Positions 27,056 to 36,600 of a stretch of DNA of 64,000 nt are shown in pieces. The notes under the pieces were generated by a model that was not told where the DNA came from, ran no database searches, and saw only the letters and a program-made list of their open reading frames with translations. Both the position numbers and the translations under genes were made by a program. Numbering within the stretch: position 1 is the stretch's first letter; each line of letters starts with the position of its first letter. The DNA is taken from contig NZ_CP067126.1 of assembly GCF_028553725.1 (NCBI RefSeq), positions 124,001-188,000 on the forward strand, read 5' to 3'. The DNA comes from Paracoccus alcaliphilus. Lineage in GTDB: Bacteria; Pseudomonadota; Alphaproteobacteria; Rhodobacterales; Rhodobacteraceae.

Positions 27056-28042
27056 TCAAAGACTGACGGCGCTGCGAAGCCGCGCCAGCGCGTCGGGATC
27101 GAAGGCGACCAGATCGGTCACATCCTCCACCCCGGCAACATCGCGCATCAGATCGGCAGGCACGCCGTGATCCTTGCGCAGATCGACACCGTATTTTCGG
27201 TTCAGCCATGTCAGGATGGGCGTGTCCTGATCCATCCACTGGGCAAATTCAGGCCGCAGTCTGGGTCGTGTATAGCAGCCGGGATGGGCGGCCTCTTCGG
27301 CTGCAATGGCGCGGAGCAGGCGATTGGTGTCCTTGGTAAATACATTGGACGCATCTGCATGATGGCGGCGGCGATAGTCCTGGATCAGCACCATGCCCTC
27401 GGCGCAGATACTGATATTGGCCTCACCGGCGGCGCGGCGGAACCGGGTTCTGTCGATACCGCAATATGCGCAGAAATCCGCGACGATATCGCCGTCCGTC
27501 AGCGTGTCGCGTGCGAATTTGCGGGCATGGACCGGCGCAATCAGCGCCAGATCCTTCAGACGTTTCAGGCGGCCATGACCGGGTGGAGGCAGCTTGTGGC
27601 TGGCCTTCAGCTTTTGCTGGACCAGCGAGATGAAATGTTCCGAAGGGGTGCGCAGATAGGCGACGAATTCGATTTGTGCCTCGGTGCCGAACAACTCGCC
27701 GATCAGGCCCGGCAATTGGCCAAGATCGGGTGCGGCAAAGAAGAACTCGCTGGACAGAACAAGTGTCGTATCGGGGTTCCGGGCCGCTTCGGCGGCGACG
27801 GCGCGCCAATGATCCATCCCGACCTGGCGTGCCTGCTGATAGTCCTTCCCAAGATGCCCGACCATCGATCGCTGAACACCGCGCGCGAATGGAACGGTCA
27901 GCACCCCGTGATTGTTGCCGAATTTTGGCTTGGGATAAAGAAAGCCCTGTCGAAGCAGAGGCCTGCGGTTGCGTATCAGCGCCCTTTGCAGGGCCGTCGT
28001 GCCGGTCTTGGGTTGACCGATATGAATGATGATCTTTCTCAC
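27056..28042 (-). CDS. Sulfotransferase-like protein 1
   Basis: 328 residues. The N-terminus IIIHIGQPKTGTTALQRAL is a PAPS-type phosphate-binding loop (PKTGTTA) as in sulfotransferases and related P-loop proteins. A mid-protein EFVAYLRTPSEHFISLVQQ segment resembles the 3'-phosphate-binding R-x-P-x8-S motif. It could sulfate a surface glycan, though bacterial members are mostly uncharacterised. A second copy follows on the same strand upstream. Confidence 0.75.
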   Translation of the reverse strand: MRKIIIHIGQPKTGTTALQRALIRNRRPLLRQGFLYPKPKFGNNHGVLTVPFARGVQRSMVGHLGKDYQQARQVGMDHWRAVAAEAARNPDTTLVLSSEFFFAAPDLGQLPGLIGELFGTEAQIEFVAYLRTPSEHFISLVQQKLKASHKLPPPGHGRLKRLKDLALIAPVHARKFARDTLTDGDIVADFCAYCGIDRTRFRRAAGEANISICAEGMVLIQDYRRRHHADASNVFTKDTNRLLRAIAAEEAAHPGCYTRPRLRPEFAQWMDQDTPILTWLNRKYGVDLRKDHGVPADLMRDVAGVEDVTDLVAFDPDALARLRSAVSL

Positions 28043-28096
28043 GATTCGCGCAACTCTTTTGCCTTGCGTCTGCGGTATCGTTGCGGCGTTCCCCGG

Positions 28097-28945
28097 TCAA
28101 TATCGCGACAGTTCCATGCGAGCGATATCATCACGCAGCCGCAGCCGCGCCACATGGTCTTGATATCGGGCGCCCAGATCATCAATCTCATCCTGATCAA
28201 ATGGCTGATATGATGGGAATTTTTTTCCCTTCCGATAACGAGATATGGCCGAAAATACATCCTTTCTCGTCACCGGTCCGGATTTGCTCAACTCAAAGAG
28301 GGATTCAACGGCGGCATGCGAAAATCCCGGCCTTGAAATCTTCTCGGGAATAACGAACGACGATTCAGCCACGCCGGTTATCTGCGACAGAAGCCGGGCT
28401 TCGTTGCCGCGCAGATCCTCATAGAAATAAACATATATCCGGGAATTGGGGAATGCCTGGCGCAACTGGTCGAGCACATCGTTCCAGTCAATACGATGCC
28501 GCCCTGCCCGATAGAACTGATCGAACGGTCGATAGGGCGTGGATTTCAGCGCCTCGCAATAAAGCGACGGCAGGAATCCCACATAATTCCGCACCCCGAA
28601 ATAGATATCGGGATCATGCAATCCGAAATGGGCGCAGACCTTGCGGCTTCGCGCGGCAATATCGGGATACAATCCCTTCGCACTCAGCGCGTGTTGAACA
28701 AGGCCGGGGATATTTTCGTCAAAGATCAGATTCAGATCGTCATCGGGCTCCGGGGCCCGACCAAAACCACGCCCATAGAGCAATGGGCGCGTGTATTTGG
28801 CCCGGAATTCGTCCAGATCCATGTACCGCAGCCCATGACGAACCAGCGCCTCTTGCGACAGCATCAGCGCCTTTTGCAGGAATGTCGTTCCGGTCTTGTG
28901 GGCACCCAGCCACAGGATCGGCTTGCGCGCTTGTGGCTGGCTCAT
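28097..28945 (-). CDS. Sulfotransferase-like protein 2
   Basis: 282 residues with ILWLGAHKTGTTFLQKAL at the N-terminus, a P-loop like that of its neighbour (KTGTTFLQ versus KTGTTALQ). It lacks a clear match to the R-x-P motif, but YFGVRNYVGFLPSLY occupies the same region. The stop-proximal DNA is less GC-rich than the flanks. Its start overlaps the stop of the upstream glycosyltransferase by 4 bp. Confidence 0.7.
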   Translation of the reverse strand: MSQPQARKPILWLGAHKTGTTFLQKALMLSQEALVRHGLRYMDLDEFRAKYTRPLLYGRGFGRAPEPDDDLNLIFDENIPGLVQHALSAKGLYPDIAARSRKVCAHFGLHDPDIYFGVRNYVGFLPSLYCEALKSTPYRPFDQFYRAGRHRIDWNDVLDQLRQAFPNSRIYVYFYEDLRGNEARLLSQITGVAESSFVIPEKISRPGFSHAAVESLFELSKSGPVTRKDVFSAISRYRKGKKFPSYQPFDQDEIDDLGARYQDHVARLRLRDDIARMELSRY

Positions 28946-30237
28946 TGGTCACCTTCTCGACGCGGCGAATCCTGACGCGCGGCCCGTACCTCTGCCCGCA
29001 GATTGCGAATATCGCGTTGCAGGATGGACAGGGCGGCGATCAGATCCTCATTCGTCACGCGATGCTTATCCTGAACCTCCCGGCGGCCGACGCGGATCGG
29101 ACCGATACCGGTTCTGGCAGAAAGATAGCGCCCGACCATGCGCATCGTCTCGCGGACGCCGGAATATTTAAGGTGATAGAGGCCACGCGAAACAAGTGTG
29201 CCGGGGCGGTGCGGTCCTGCATTTTGGCCACCACGCTGCGATTGCGCGTTCACGATCCGGGTGAAATCCGCGAAATCATTTGCCCTCAGCGCCTTGAGCA
29301 TCAGGAAGGTGCGGCCCCGGCCATTTCTGCCGCCGAAATCCTCGATGGCGTCCTGATCATACTGGTCGATCACCGGGCGCAGCGCGTCATAAAGCTCTCG
29401 GATCAGCGGTCCTTCGGCGCGCTGGCTGACCCATGACAGCTGGTTCGCCGTCCAGGCCAGAAGGTCCTTGCCATAGTTATCCTCTTGGTCGTTATGGCGC
29501 AGCCAATCGCGGATGTTGTCGTGATGTTTGAATATCTTCAACAACTTGCTGTCCACGGTTGCCATGGTCTGTCCCACCCGCGCCACGCGGTGCTGACACA
29601 GCTTTTCAGGGATCAGGACGATGCGCTGCCCGCCAAGGATCGAGGCCCAGTGGAAGGGATTGTCCTCGAAAAAGTAATCGCCGACCGGAAAGCGCAGATT
29701 GATCCGCTCGACCAGATCGCGGCGATAGATCTTGCGCCACGGAACCGAGACGAAGCGCAACATCGCCCGCCGCGTCGTGTCGTCAAGTTCAAGCGCGGTT
29801 TCCTGCGGATAGGCGCGCCAGCGGTCGATATCGGCCGGATCCGACAGTTGTCCGGTCGAGACGTCCAACAACTGATATCCGCACATGGCCAGGTCGGCGG
29901 AATGTGCCACCGCGGCATCGTAAAGCCGTCCGAACATCTGCGGATCATAGATGTCGTCGCCATCCGCAAAGCCGATGAAATCGCCGGTCGCGGCATCCAT
30001 CCCGGCATTCGCCGCCGTTGCCACGCCGCCGATGGTGTTTGTCTCGAACAGGATCGGTTTGATGCGCGCGTCCTTTTGCGCATATTCGCGGATGATATCC
30101 GCTGTGCCATCGGTCGAGCCATCATCGACGACGATGATCTCGATATCCTGCAAGGTCTGGGCAAGAACACAGTCCAGACTTTGCCGGATATAGGCGTCGA
30201 TATTATAGGCGGTGACGATGATCGACATCTTGGGCAT
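28942..30237 (-). CDS. Family 2 glycosyltransferase with C-terminal extension
   Basis: 431 residues. The GT-A domain occupies the first roughly 230: MSIIVTAYNIDAYIRQSLD, then VVDDGSTDGTADI and GFADGDDIYDP with the nucleotide-sugar/metal-binding acidic motif. The C-terminal 200 residues are not recognisable beyond a helical, arginine-rich tail (LQRDIRNLRAEVRAARQD) that may form a coiled coil. It probably adds a sugar to a surface polysaccharide. Coupled to the downstream sulfotransferase-like gene. Confidence 0.85.
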   Translation of the reverse strand: MPKMSIIVTAYNIDAYIRQSLDCVLAQTLQDIEIIVVDDGSTDGTADIIREYAQKDARIKPILFETNTIGGVATAANAGMDAATGDFIGFADGDDIYDPQMFGRLYDAAVAHSADLAMCGYQLLDVSTGQLSDPADIDRWRAYPQETALELDDTTRRAMLRFVSVPWRKIYRRDLVERINLRFPVGDYFFEDNPFHWASILGGQRIVLIPEKLCQHRVARVGQTMATVDSKLLKIFKHHDNIRDWLRHNDQEDNYGKDLLAWTANQLSWVSQRAEGPLIRELYDALRPVIDQYDQDAIEDFGGRNGRGRTFLMLKALRANDFADFTRIVNAQSQRGGQNAGPHRPGTLVSRGLYHLKYSGVRETMRMVGRYLSARTGIGPIRVGRREVQDKHRVTNEDLIAALSILQRDIRNLRAEVRAARQDSPRREGDQ

Positions 30238-30251
30238 GACGGGAATCTTTC

Positions 30252-31253
30252 TCAGCGGGTCAGATGATTGACAAGCGAATCGGCAAGGTCCGCCGCATGC
30301 TTGGTCCGCATCCGCGTCAGATCACCAAGATCAAGCCGTCCCAGAAGATCCGCATAGCGTGCCTCGAATTGCAGGTGCAATGCAGGATCAAGTCGCGGGC
30401 GCGCCCAACGCACCAGACGATTGGCCAGCGCCCAGAAATGATGCGCGTACCGGCGGCGCAGATCGGGACGGCCTTCCAGAAAATCGTAGGTTTCCTCCAG
30501 CGCATCGAACATCGTCAGGCGCTCGGCGCCAAACGCGTTGGTCAGGTTGTTGCCCTGCGGATGCACGATATGGGTGCAGTTGACCGCCCGGCAAACCATG
30601 ATGGACCGGGCCAGAAGCAGGCTGTGCCAATGGCCAAGGATGTCGTTGTTCACCTTGGTGCTGCCGAACCGCATCCCCGCGCGCTTGTAGTGACCGGTGC
30701 GCAGCAGCTTGTTCCAGGGATAGTTGGTGAAGCCCAGCAGCCGGGCCATGTTCTCGACCGAGCCGATCGTCATCCGCCCGCCCTGCAACAACTGTTCAAG
30801 GATCTTCTGATCCTCATAGCCCATGTCGGTGAAACTTGCCGTCTCTTCGCGCTCATAGCGGTAGGCGAAGACCGCCACATCGACCTCGGGATCGGCATCC
30901 ATGTCACTGATCGCCTCGGCCAGCACCTCGCCATGCAGCGTGTCGTCGGCGTCGAAAAAGATCGTATAGCGCCCCGAGGCATGCGGCCAGGCGTCGTTGC
31001 GGGCGTGACCCGCCCCGCGGTTCTCCGTCCGCTCGATGATTTCGAGGCCGGGATGGCGCTGTGCCAGATCGCGCAGGACTGCGACGCTGTCATCCGACGA
31101 TGCGTCGTCAAGGCAGATCATCTGACAACGCAGCCCGGAATCTTCCAGCGCGAAAACCTGCCCGACCAGTTCTGGCAAGTGATCTTCGGCGTTATGGACG
31201 GGCACGATCACGCTGAGATCAGGGCCATCCTTCCGGGCAGCAGCCGCGTTCAT
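30252..31253 (-). CDS. Family 2 glycosyltransferase
   Basis: 333 residues with LSVIVPVHNAEDHLPELVGQ, CLDDASSDDS, ENRGAGHARND and the acidic FFDADDTLH motif. ATG 31253 has GAGGAG at good spacing; a longer start at 31274 would contain that site. It lies 14 bp ahead of the next glycosyltransferase, so the two are probably co-transcribed. Acceptor and donor are not predictable from sequence. Confidence 0.87.
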   Translation of the reverse strand: MNAAAARKDGPDLSVIVPVHNAEDHLPELVGQVFALEDSGLRCQMICLDDASSDDSVAVLRDLAQRHPGLEIIERTENRGAGHARNDAWPHASGRYTIFFDADDTLHGEVLAEAISDMDADPEVDVAVFAYRYEREETASFTDMGYEDQKILEQLLQGGRMTIGSVENMARLLGFTNYPWNKLLRTGHYKRAGMRFGSTKVNNDILGHWHSLLLARSIMVCRAVNCTHIVHPQGNNLTNAFGAERLTMFDALEETYDFLEGRPDLRRRYAHHFWALANRLVRWARPRLDPALHLQFEARYADLLGRLDLGDLTRMRTKHAADLADSLVNHLTR

Positions 31254-31292
31254 ACAGAGCTCCTCTATGGGCATCGGGCTTCGCTTATGGTC

Positions 31293-32462
31293 TCAATCGA
31301 CACCAAACAGGTCGCGAGTATAGACTTTGTCGGCGACGTCAACCAGTGCGTCGGCGCGGCGGTTGGCAATGATCAGGTCGGCCTCGACCTTGAAGGCGTC
31401 CAGATCGCGCAGCACCCGGCTGTTGAAAAACAGGTCCTCCTGCAACATCGGCTCATAGACGATCACCTCGATGCCCTTGGCCTTGATCCGCTTCATGATC
31501 CCCTGAATGGAACTGTCCCGGAAATTGTCCGACCCGGCCTTCATCACCAGTCGGTACACGCCCACCACCGAGGGCTTTCGCGACAGGATCTGCTCGGCGA
31601 TGAAGTCCTTGCGGGTGGTGTTCGACTGCACGATGGCCGAGATCAGGTTTTGCGGCACATCCTCGTAATTGGCCAGCAATTGCCTGGTGTCCTTGGGCAG
31701 GCAATAGCCGCCATAGCCGAAACTGGGATTGTTGTAGTGATCCCCGATCCGCGGGTCCAGGCCGACGCCGTCGATGATCTCGCGGGTGTTCAGATCATTG
31801 CGCAGGGCATAGGTGTCCAGTTCGTTGAAATAGGCCACCCGCAGCGCCAGATAGGTGTTGGAAAACAGCTTGATCGCCTCGGCCTCGACCGGGCCGGTCA
31901 GCAGCACGGGCATGTCCTTGCGGATCGCCCCCTCGACCATCAGATCGGCAAATCTCCGCGCAGCGGGGCTGTGATCGCCGACCACGATCCGCGAGGGATA
32001 GAGGTTGTCATGAAGTGCGCGCCCCTCGCGCAGGAACTCGGGCGAGAAGATGATGCCGTCATACCCCGTCTCGGCCCGCATCCGGGTCACAAAGCCGACC
32101 GGCACGGTGGATTTGACAACGATGGTGGCTTCGGGGGCAAGGCGGCGGGCATCGCCGATCACTGCCTCGACCGTCGAGGTGTCGAAACGGTTGCTGCTGG
32201 GATTATAATTCGTGGGCGTGGCGATAACGACGAATTCCGCCCCGGCCAAAGCCGTCGCGGGGTCGGTCGTGGCCGTCAGGATCAGATCCTTCCCCGCCAG
32301 AAACTCCGAGATCTCGGTATCCTCGATGGGCGATGTCCGGGCATTGACCTGCGTCGCCCTGTGCGCATCGATGTCCAGCGCCCGCACCTCGTGCGACTGC
32401 GCCAGCAAGACCGCATTCGACAGCCCGACATAGCCAAGCCCTGCAACCGCGATGATCGTCAT
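31293..32462 (-). CDS. ugd: UDP-glucose 6-dehydrogenase
   Basis: 389 residues, the size of compact bacterial Ugd enzymes. The Rossmann motif [16 protein letters not shown] is at the N-terminus, the KSTVPVGF block near 117-124, and the catalytic cysteine is Cys254 in GGYCLPKDT. It converts UDP-glucose to UDP-glucuronate with two NAD+, supplying acidic sugar to a capsule or exopolysaccharide. ATG 32462 follows CAGGAGC. It leads the gene group with the glycosyltransferases. Confidence 0.93.
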   Translation of the reverse strand: MTIIAVAGLGYVGLSNAVLLAQSHEVRALDIDAHRATQVNARTSPIEDTEISEFLAGKDLILTATTDPATALAGAEFVVIATPTNYNPSSNRFDTSTVEAVIGDARRLAPEATIVVKSTVPVGFVTRMRAETGYDGIIFSPEFLREGRALHDNLYPSRIVVGDHSPAARRFADLMVEGAIRKDMPVLLTGPVEAEAIKLFSNTYLALRVAYFNELDTYALRNDLNTREIIDGVGLDPRIGDHYNNPSFGYGGYCLPKDTRQLLANYEDVPQNLISAIVQSNTTRKDFIAEQILSRKPSVVGVYRLVMKAGSDNFRDSSIQGIMKRIKAKGIEVIVYEPMLQEDLFFNSRVLRDLDAFKVEADLIIANRRADALVDVADKVYTRDLFGVD

Positions 32463-32972
32463 GTAAGCTCCTGCTCGAAATGGGGTCGCGTCGATAGCCC
32501 CTGAACCATACAGTCGCGTCAGGTTCAAGAAACTTCCCATGCCCGGATGTTCGCAGACCCCGTGTCACCCCTTTTCCAGCAGCGTCTTGCGCAGTTTCAG
32601 CCCGTCCGGATCCAGCCATTTCTGAACCCGCAGCCCGTTGTCGCGCAGGTATTTATCGACGATCTGGCGGTCCCACTGGCTGCGGTCACAGCGGATGAAA
32701 CGCGTCTGCCGGATCAGGGTATGGCCCGAAACCCGCGCCGCCGCGAAATTCGCCTATCGATATCGGCGGGCACGGCATCTTTGCGATAGCATGCCCCTCG
32801 GTTTACGAAGAAAGATCGTAGCGCCTCGGCCATCGTTCTCGCCGCAGCCGTCAGCTTCCGGCTTTGGCGATCAATGGATTTCGAACCGGAACCCTTGTGG
32901 TTGACTGTTTCCTGCACTTGCGTTGCGGGCGGAGTTACGGCAGGGACACGCCGGGCACAGGCGGACGAACCG
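32463..32972. other. 510-bp gap with a gene remnant
   Basis: Contains the ugd promoter region at its left, the short remnant at 32565-32753, and the region ahead of the BASS transporter. Open frames of 60-90 codons on both strands lack plausible start signals. No other supported feature was seen. Confidence 0.5.
32565..32753 (-). pseudogene. Orphan C-terminal gene fragment
   Basis: A 62-codon open frame on the minus strand ends in a normal stop but has an in-frame TAG immediately upstream (32754-32756) and no start codon. The deduced peptide (with TRFIRCDRSQWDRQIVDKYL) looks protein-like: balanced, charged and free of the Arg/Pro bias of shadow frames. I do not recognise the family. It is probably the 3' remnant of a gene lost during rearrangement of the glycan locus. 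Confidence 0.45.
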
Positions 32973-33959
32973 ATGAACGCATTCAGACGATTGGGGATCG
33001 ACGGCTATATGATCCTGCTGCTAGTGACGGCGGTTTTGGGTGTGCTGTTGCCCGCGCGCGGTATCGGGGCCGAGATTCTGGGCCATGTCACCTATGGGGC
33101 GGTGGCGCTGCTGTTTTTCCTCTATGGTGGCAAGCTGGATCCGCTGGCCGTCAGGGCGGGGCTGCTGAACTGGCGCCTGCAGGGGATGACCTTTGGCGCG
33201 ACCTATCTGCTGTTTCCGTTGCTGGGGTTGGCACTGATTGCGGTGTTCGGTCGGGTGCTGGGGCCGGAAATGTCCATGGGGCTGATGTTTCTGGCGGTGC
33301 TGCCCTCGACGGTGCAAAGCTCGATCGCCTTCACCTCGATCGCCGGGGGCAATGTCGCGGGGGCGATCTGCGCGGCTTCGCTGTCGAATATTCTGGGGGT
33401 GGTGCTGACGCCGCTGCTGGTCACCCGGCTGATCCAGATCGAGGGGGCAGGGGTCACGCTGGAGGCCATCGAGAAGATTGGCGTGCAGATCCTGCTGCCC
33501 TTCATTCTGGGCCAGTTGATGCGGCGCTGGATCGCGGGGCCGATCAACCGTCACCGGATGATCAGCATGGTGGTGGATCGCGGCTCGATCCTGCTGATCG
33601 TCTTTGCGGCCTTCAGTGCGGGCACCATGGCGGGCGTCTGGTCAACGATTCCCGCGACCAGTCTGGCGATTACCTTTGCCATCGTGCTGCTGTTCCTGCT
33701 GATGGTCGTGGCGATCATGCGGCTGTCGGGACGTCTGGCCGGGCTGTCCGAGGCGGACCGCTCGGCGCTGTTGTTCTGCGGTGCGACCAAAAGCCTTGCC
33801 AGCGGGTTGCCCATCGCGATGGCGCTGTTTCCCGCAGCCCAGGTCAGCGCGATCATCTTGCCGATCATGATCTATCACATGACGCAATTGCTGCTGTGTT
33901 CGGCGATCTCTCAGAAAATGGTGCGTTCTCAGCAGGTGGCACGGCGGAACGCGGCCTAG
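32973..33959 (+). CDS. Bile acid:sodium symporter (BASS) family transporter
   Basis: 328 residues with about nine to ten hydrophobic helices. The segment LPSTVQSSIAFTSIAGGNV matches the conserved crossover region of the SBF-like/BASS family, and CGATKSLASGLPIAMALF the second. Such proteins cotransport organic acids with Na+. Start ATG 32973; upstream in-frame starts exist but add a non-hydrophobic stretch. It ends in a 4-bp convergent overlap with the next gene. The substrate is unknown. Confidence 0.85.
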   Translation: MNAFRRLGIDGYMILLLVTAVLGVLLPARGIGAEILGHVTYGAVALLFFLYGGKLDPLAVRAGLLNWRLQGMTFGATYLLFPLLGLALIAVFGRVLGPEMSMGLMFLAVLPSTVQSSIAFTSIAGGNVAGAICAASLSNILGVVLTPLLVTRLIQIEGAGVTLEAIEKIGVQILLPFILGQLMRRWIAGPINRHRMISMVVDRGSILLIVFAAFSAGTMAGVWSTIPATSLAITFAIVLLFLLMVVAIMRLSGRLAGLSEADRSALLFCGATKSLASGLPIAMALFPAAQVSAIILPIMIYHMTQLLLCSAISQKMVRSQQVARRNAA

Positions 33960-34780
33960 CGGCCCCGCGTCCATTGCCCGTCCGCCGGTTTTGCACGAAC
34001 CGCCAGCGACACCGCCACATAGGTCGCAAAGCCCACGGGATCGCGCAGCGCCATCCCGATCAGGGCGCCTTTGGTCAACCGGGGCTTGGCCTCATTCGCG
34101 ATCAGGTCGGGATGCAGCCGATTGATCTCGGCCACACCGGCATCCTGCCTGCGCCGCACCCGGACCAATGCGGAGAACCCCTCGACCATCGGCCATTCAT
34201 AACTGCCCTTAACCTCGATCCGTTCCCCGGGACGAAACAGCAGCCGCACGAAGGTATCGTCCGAGATCAGCCGCGGAAACTCGTCCCAGCGTGCCCGCCC
34301 CGTTGCGTTGACCGCGAACAGACCGAAACCCGGCGCCGGGCTTTGCGCGAAAGGCAACTGCTGCCAGAACCGCGCATAATGCCGGGTCAGGCCCGATCGT
34401 GCCGCGGCGATGCGTGGCCGGGCGCTGGCATAGCGCGGCTGCGACCCGGACAACGCCCGCACCAGCCCGGCGATGACGCCGGGGCCGATGCGGACATCCG
34501 CGTCCAGATACAGTCGCATATCGCCCGAAGCTGCCCGGTCCCCGGCATTCAGAGCGCCGGGTTTGCCCAGCCCGGGCAGGTCCAGCACCTGAAATCCCCA
34601 GCCCTGCGCCTCTGCCTGCCCGGCCCGCGTCTGCGTCAGTTCCACCGTCCGATCGGTGCAGCCATTGGCAACCACGACCACCTCGGCCCCTGCGTCGGGG
34701 GCAGGCTCTTGCAGCAGGTGATCAAGGCAGGGGCCGATCCAGCCCTCCTCGTTATGGGCGGGAATGATGACGCTGAGCAC
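33956..34780 (-). CDS. Family 2 glycosyltransferase
   Basis: 274 residues from GTG 34780 (AAGGAAAC upstream): SVIIPAHNEEGWIGPCLDH, VVVANGCTDRTVEL, and the metal motif LYLDADVRIGPG. The C-terminal part ends with a weak hydrophobic helix (VGFATYVAVSLAV). It resembles small GT2 enzymes that act on lipid or polysaccharide precursors. It is separated from the main glycan group by the BASS gene and faces the ThDP enzyme divergently. Confidence 0.8.
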   Translation of the reverse strand: MLSVIIPAHNEEGWIGPCLDHLLQEPAPDAGAEVVVVANGCTDRTVELTQTRAGQAEAQGWGFQVLDLPGLGKPGALNAGDRAASGDMRLYLDADVRIGPGVIAGLVRALSGSQPRYASARPRIAAARSGLTRHYARFWQQLPFAQSPAPGFGLFAVNATGRARWDEFPRLISDDTFVRLLFRPGERIEVKGSYEWPMVEGFSALVRVRRRQDAGVAEINRLHPDLIANEAKPRLTKGALIGMALRDPVGFATYVAVSLAVRAKPADGQWTRGR

Positions 34781-34914
34781 GGCGGTTTCCTTGTTGCGAT
34801 CAAGGGGGTTATGCGGTGCGGGGCGAAATGGGTCAACCGCGTCGCGACGGCGGGGTTGAAGGCACATCATTTGCGTGTCACGCCTTGGAAAAAGCCGGAC
34901 AGGAGGATCAGGCG

Positions 34915-36600
34915 ATGCGAAACGGCGGACAGCTGCTGGTGGACAGCCTTGTGGCGCTGGGGGCGCGGCGTGGGTTCGGAGTGCCGGGCGAAAGCTATCT
35001 GGCGGTGCTGGATGCGCTTTACGATGTGCAGGACCGGCTGGATTTCGTGCTGTGCCGGAACGAGGGCGGCGCGGCATTCATGGCGGCGGCGCATGGCAAG
35101 CTGACCGGTCAGCCGGGGCTGTGCTTCGTGACGCGGGGGCCGGGGGTCACCAATGCCTCGATCGGGGTGCATACCGCCATGCAGGATTCCGCGCCGATGA
35201 TCCTGTTCGTGGGGCAGGTCGGCACGGATATGAAGGGGCGCGAAGCGTTTCAGGAAATCGACTATCGCGCCGTTTTCGGCAGCATGGCAAAATGGGCGGT
35301 TGAGATCGACGATGTTGATCGCATCCCCGAAATCCTGTCCCGCGCATGGATCACCGCGACAACGGGCCGCCCCGGTCCGGTCGTGGTCGCGCTGCCCGAG
35401 GATATGCTGACCAGCCGGACCGACCGGTCGCCGCTGCCCGGTCCCGCCCTTATCGCGGAACCGGCCCCGGATGCTGCAACACTGGCGCAGGCGCGCGAGA
35501 TGCTGGCCGGCGCGGCGCGTCCGCTGATCCTGCTGGGCGGCTGCAACTGGAGCGATGAGGGCCGCGCGGCCCTGCAATCCTTTGCCGAGGCCAGCGATAT
35601 TCCGGCCATCGTCGCCTTCCGGTATCAGGACCGGTTCGACAATCACTCGTCCGTCTATGCGGGCGAGGCCGGGGTGGGCATGCCGCCGCATGTCAAGGCG
35701 CTGATCCGGGATGCGGACGTGATCCTTGCCGTCAATGTCCGTTTCGGAGAGATGACGACGGATGGTTATGGCCTGCTGGATGTGCCGGTCCCGGCTTCGG
35801 CGCTGATCCATGTCCACGGCTCGGACCGCGAGATCGGCAAGATCTATCGCCCCGCGCTGGGGATACATGCCGGGCCGAACGCCTTTGCCGCCGCATTGAC
35901 CCCCGTCAGCGGCGATTGGGGCGCCTGGCGCGCGAAGGCTCGTCGTGATTTTCAGGACAGCCTGACCGCCCCCGCCCAGCCCTCGCCCGTCGATATGGCG
36001 GCGGTCATGGCCCATCTGCGCGACACCCTGCCCGGGGATGCGATCATCACCAATGGTGCCGGGAATTTCGCGATCTGGCCTAACAAGTTCTTTGCCTTCG
36101 GGCGCAATGCGCGGCTGCTGGCGCCGCAATCGGGCGCGATGGGCTATGGCCTGCCCGCGGCCATCGCCGCCCGGCTGGAGTCGCCGGATCGCGTCGTGGT
36201 CTGCTTTGCCGGGGATGGTGATTTCCAGATGACCTGTCAGGAACTTGGCACCGCCATGCAGGCGGGCGCGCAGCCCATCGTGCTGGTCCTGAACAACGGC
36301 ATCTATGGCACGATCCGCGCCCATCAGGAACGCAATTATCCCGGTCGCGTCTCGGGCACGACGATGCAGAACCCCGATTTCACCATGCTGGCCCGCGCCT
36401 ATGGCTTTTACGCCGAACGGGTCGGGCAGACCGGCGATTTTGCCGCCGCCTTCGCCCGCGCGCTGGCCTCACCCACCGGCGCGGTGCTGGACCTGAATAT
36501 CTCGGCCGAGGCGCTGACGCCGCGCCAGACCCTCACCCAGATGCGAGAAGCGGCGATGGCGGCGCATCACGCGGCGGACAGCGCCTCCAGCAGCGCCTGA
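34915..36600 (+). CDS. ThDP-dependent enzyme of the acetolactate synthase-like family
   Basis: 561 residues with the three-domain ThDP layout. The N-terminal Pyr domain has the catalytic Glu in RNEGGAAFMAAA (about residue 46). A central Rossmann domain follows, then the PP domain with the Mg/ThDP motif AGDGDFQMTCQELG ending in LNN. AGGAGG precedes the ATG. It is a catalytic-subunit homologue without a regulatory subunit nearby, so a decarboxylase, carboligase or sulfoacetaldehyde-type enzyme is as likely as acetolactate synthase. Its 3' end overlaps selA by 34 bp on the opposite strand. Confidence 0.82.
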   Translation: MRNGGQLLVDSLVALGARRGFGVPGESYLAVLDALYDVQDRLDFVLCRNEGGAAFMAAAHGKLTGQPGLCFVTRGPGVTNASIGVHTAMQDSAPMILFVGQVGTDMKGREAFQEIDYRAVFGSMAKWAVEIDDVDRIPEILSRAWITATTGRPGPVVVALPEDMLTSRTDRSPLPGPALIAEPAPDAATLAQAREMLAGAARPLILLGGCNWSDEGRAALQSFAEASDIPAIVAFRYQDRFDNHSSVYAGEAGVGMPPHVKALIRDADVILAVNVRFGEMTTDGYGLLDVPVPASALIHVHGSDREIGKIYRPALGIHAGPNAFAAALTPVSGDWGAWRAKARRDFQDSLTAPAQPSPVDMAAVMAHLRDTLPGDAIITNGAGNFAIWPNKFFAFGRNARLLAPQSGAMGYGLPAAIAARLESPDRVVVCFAGDGDFQMTCQELGTAMQAGAQPIVLVLNNGIYGTIRAHQERNYPGRVSGTTMQNPDFTMLARAYGFYAERVGQTGDFAAAFARALASPTGAVLDLNISAEALTPRQTLTQMREAAMAAHHAADSASSSA

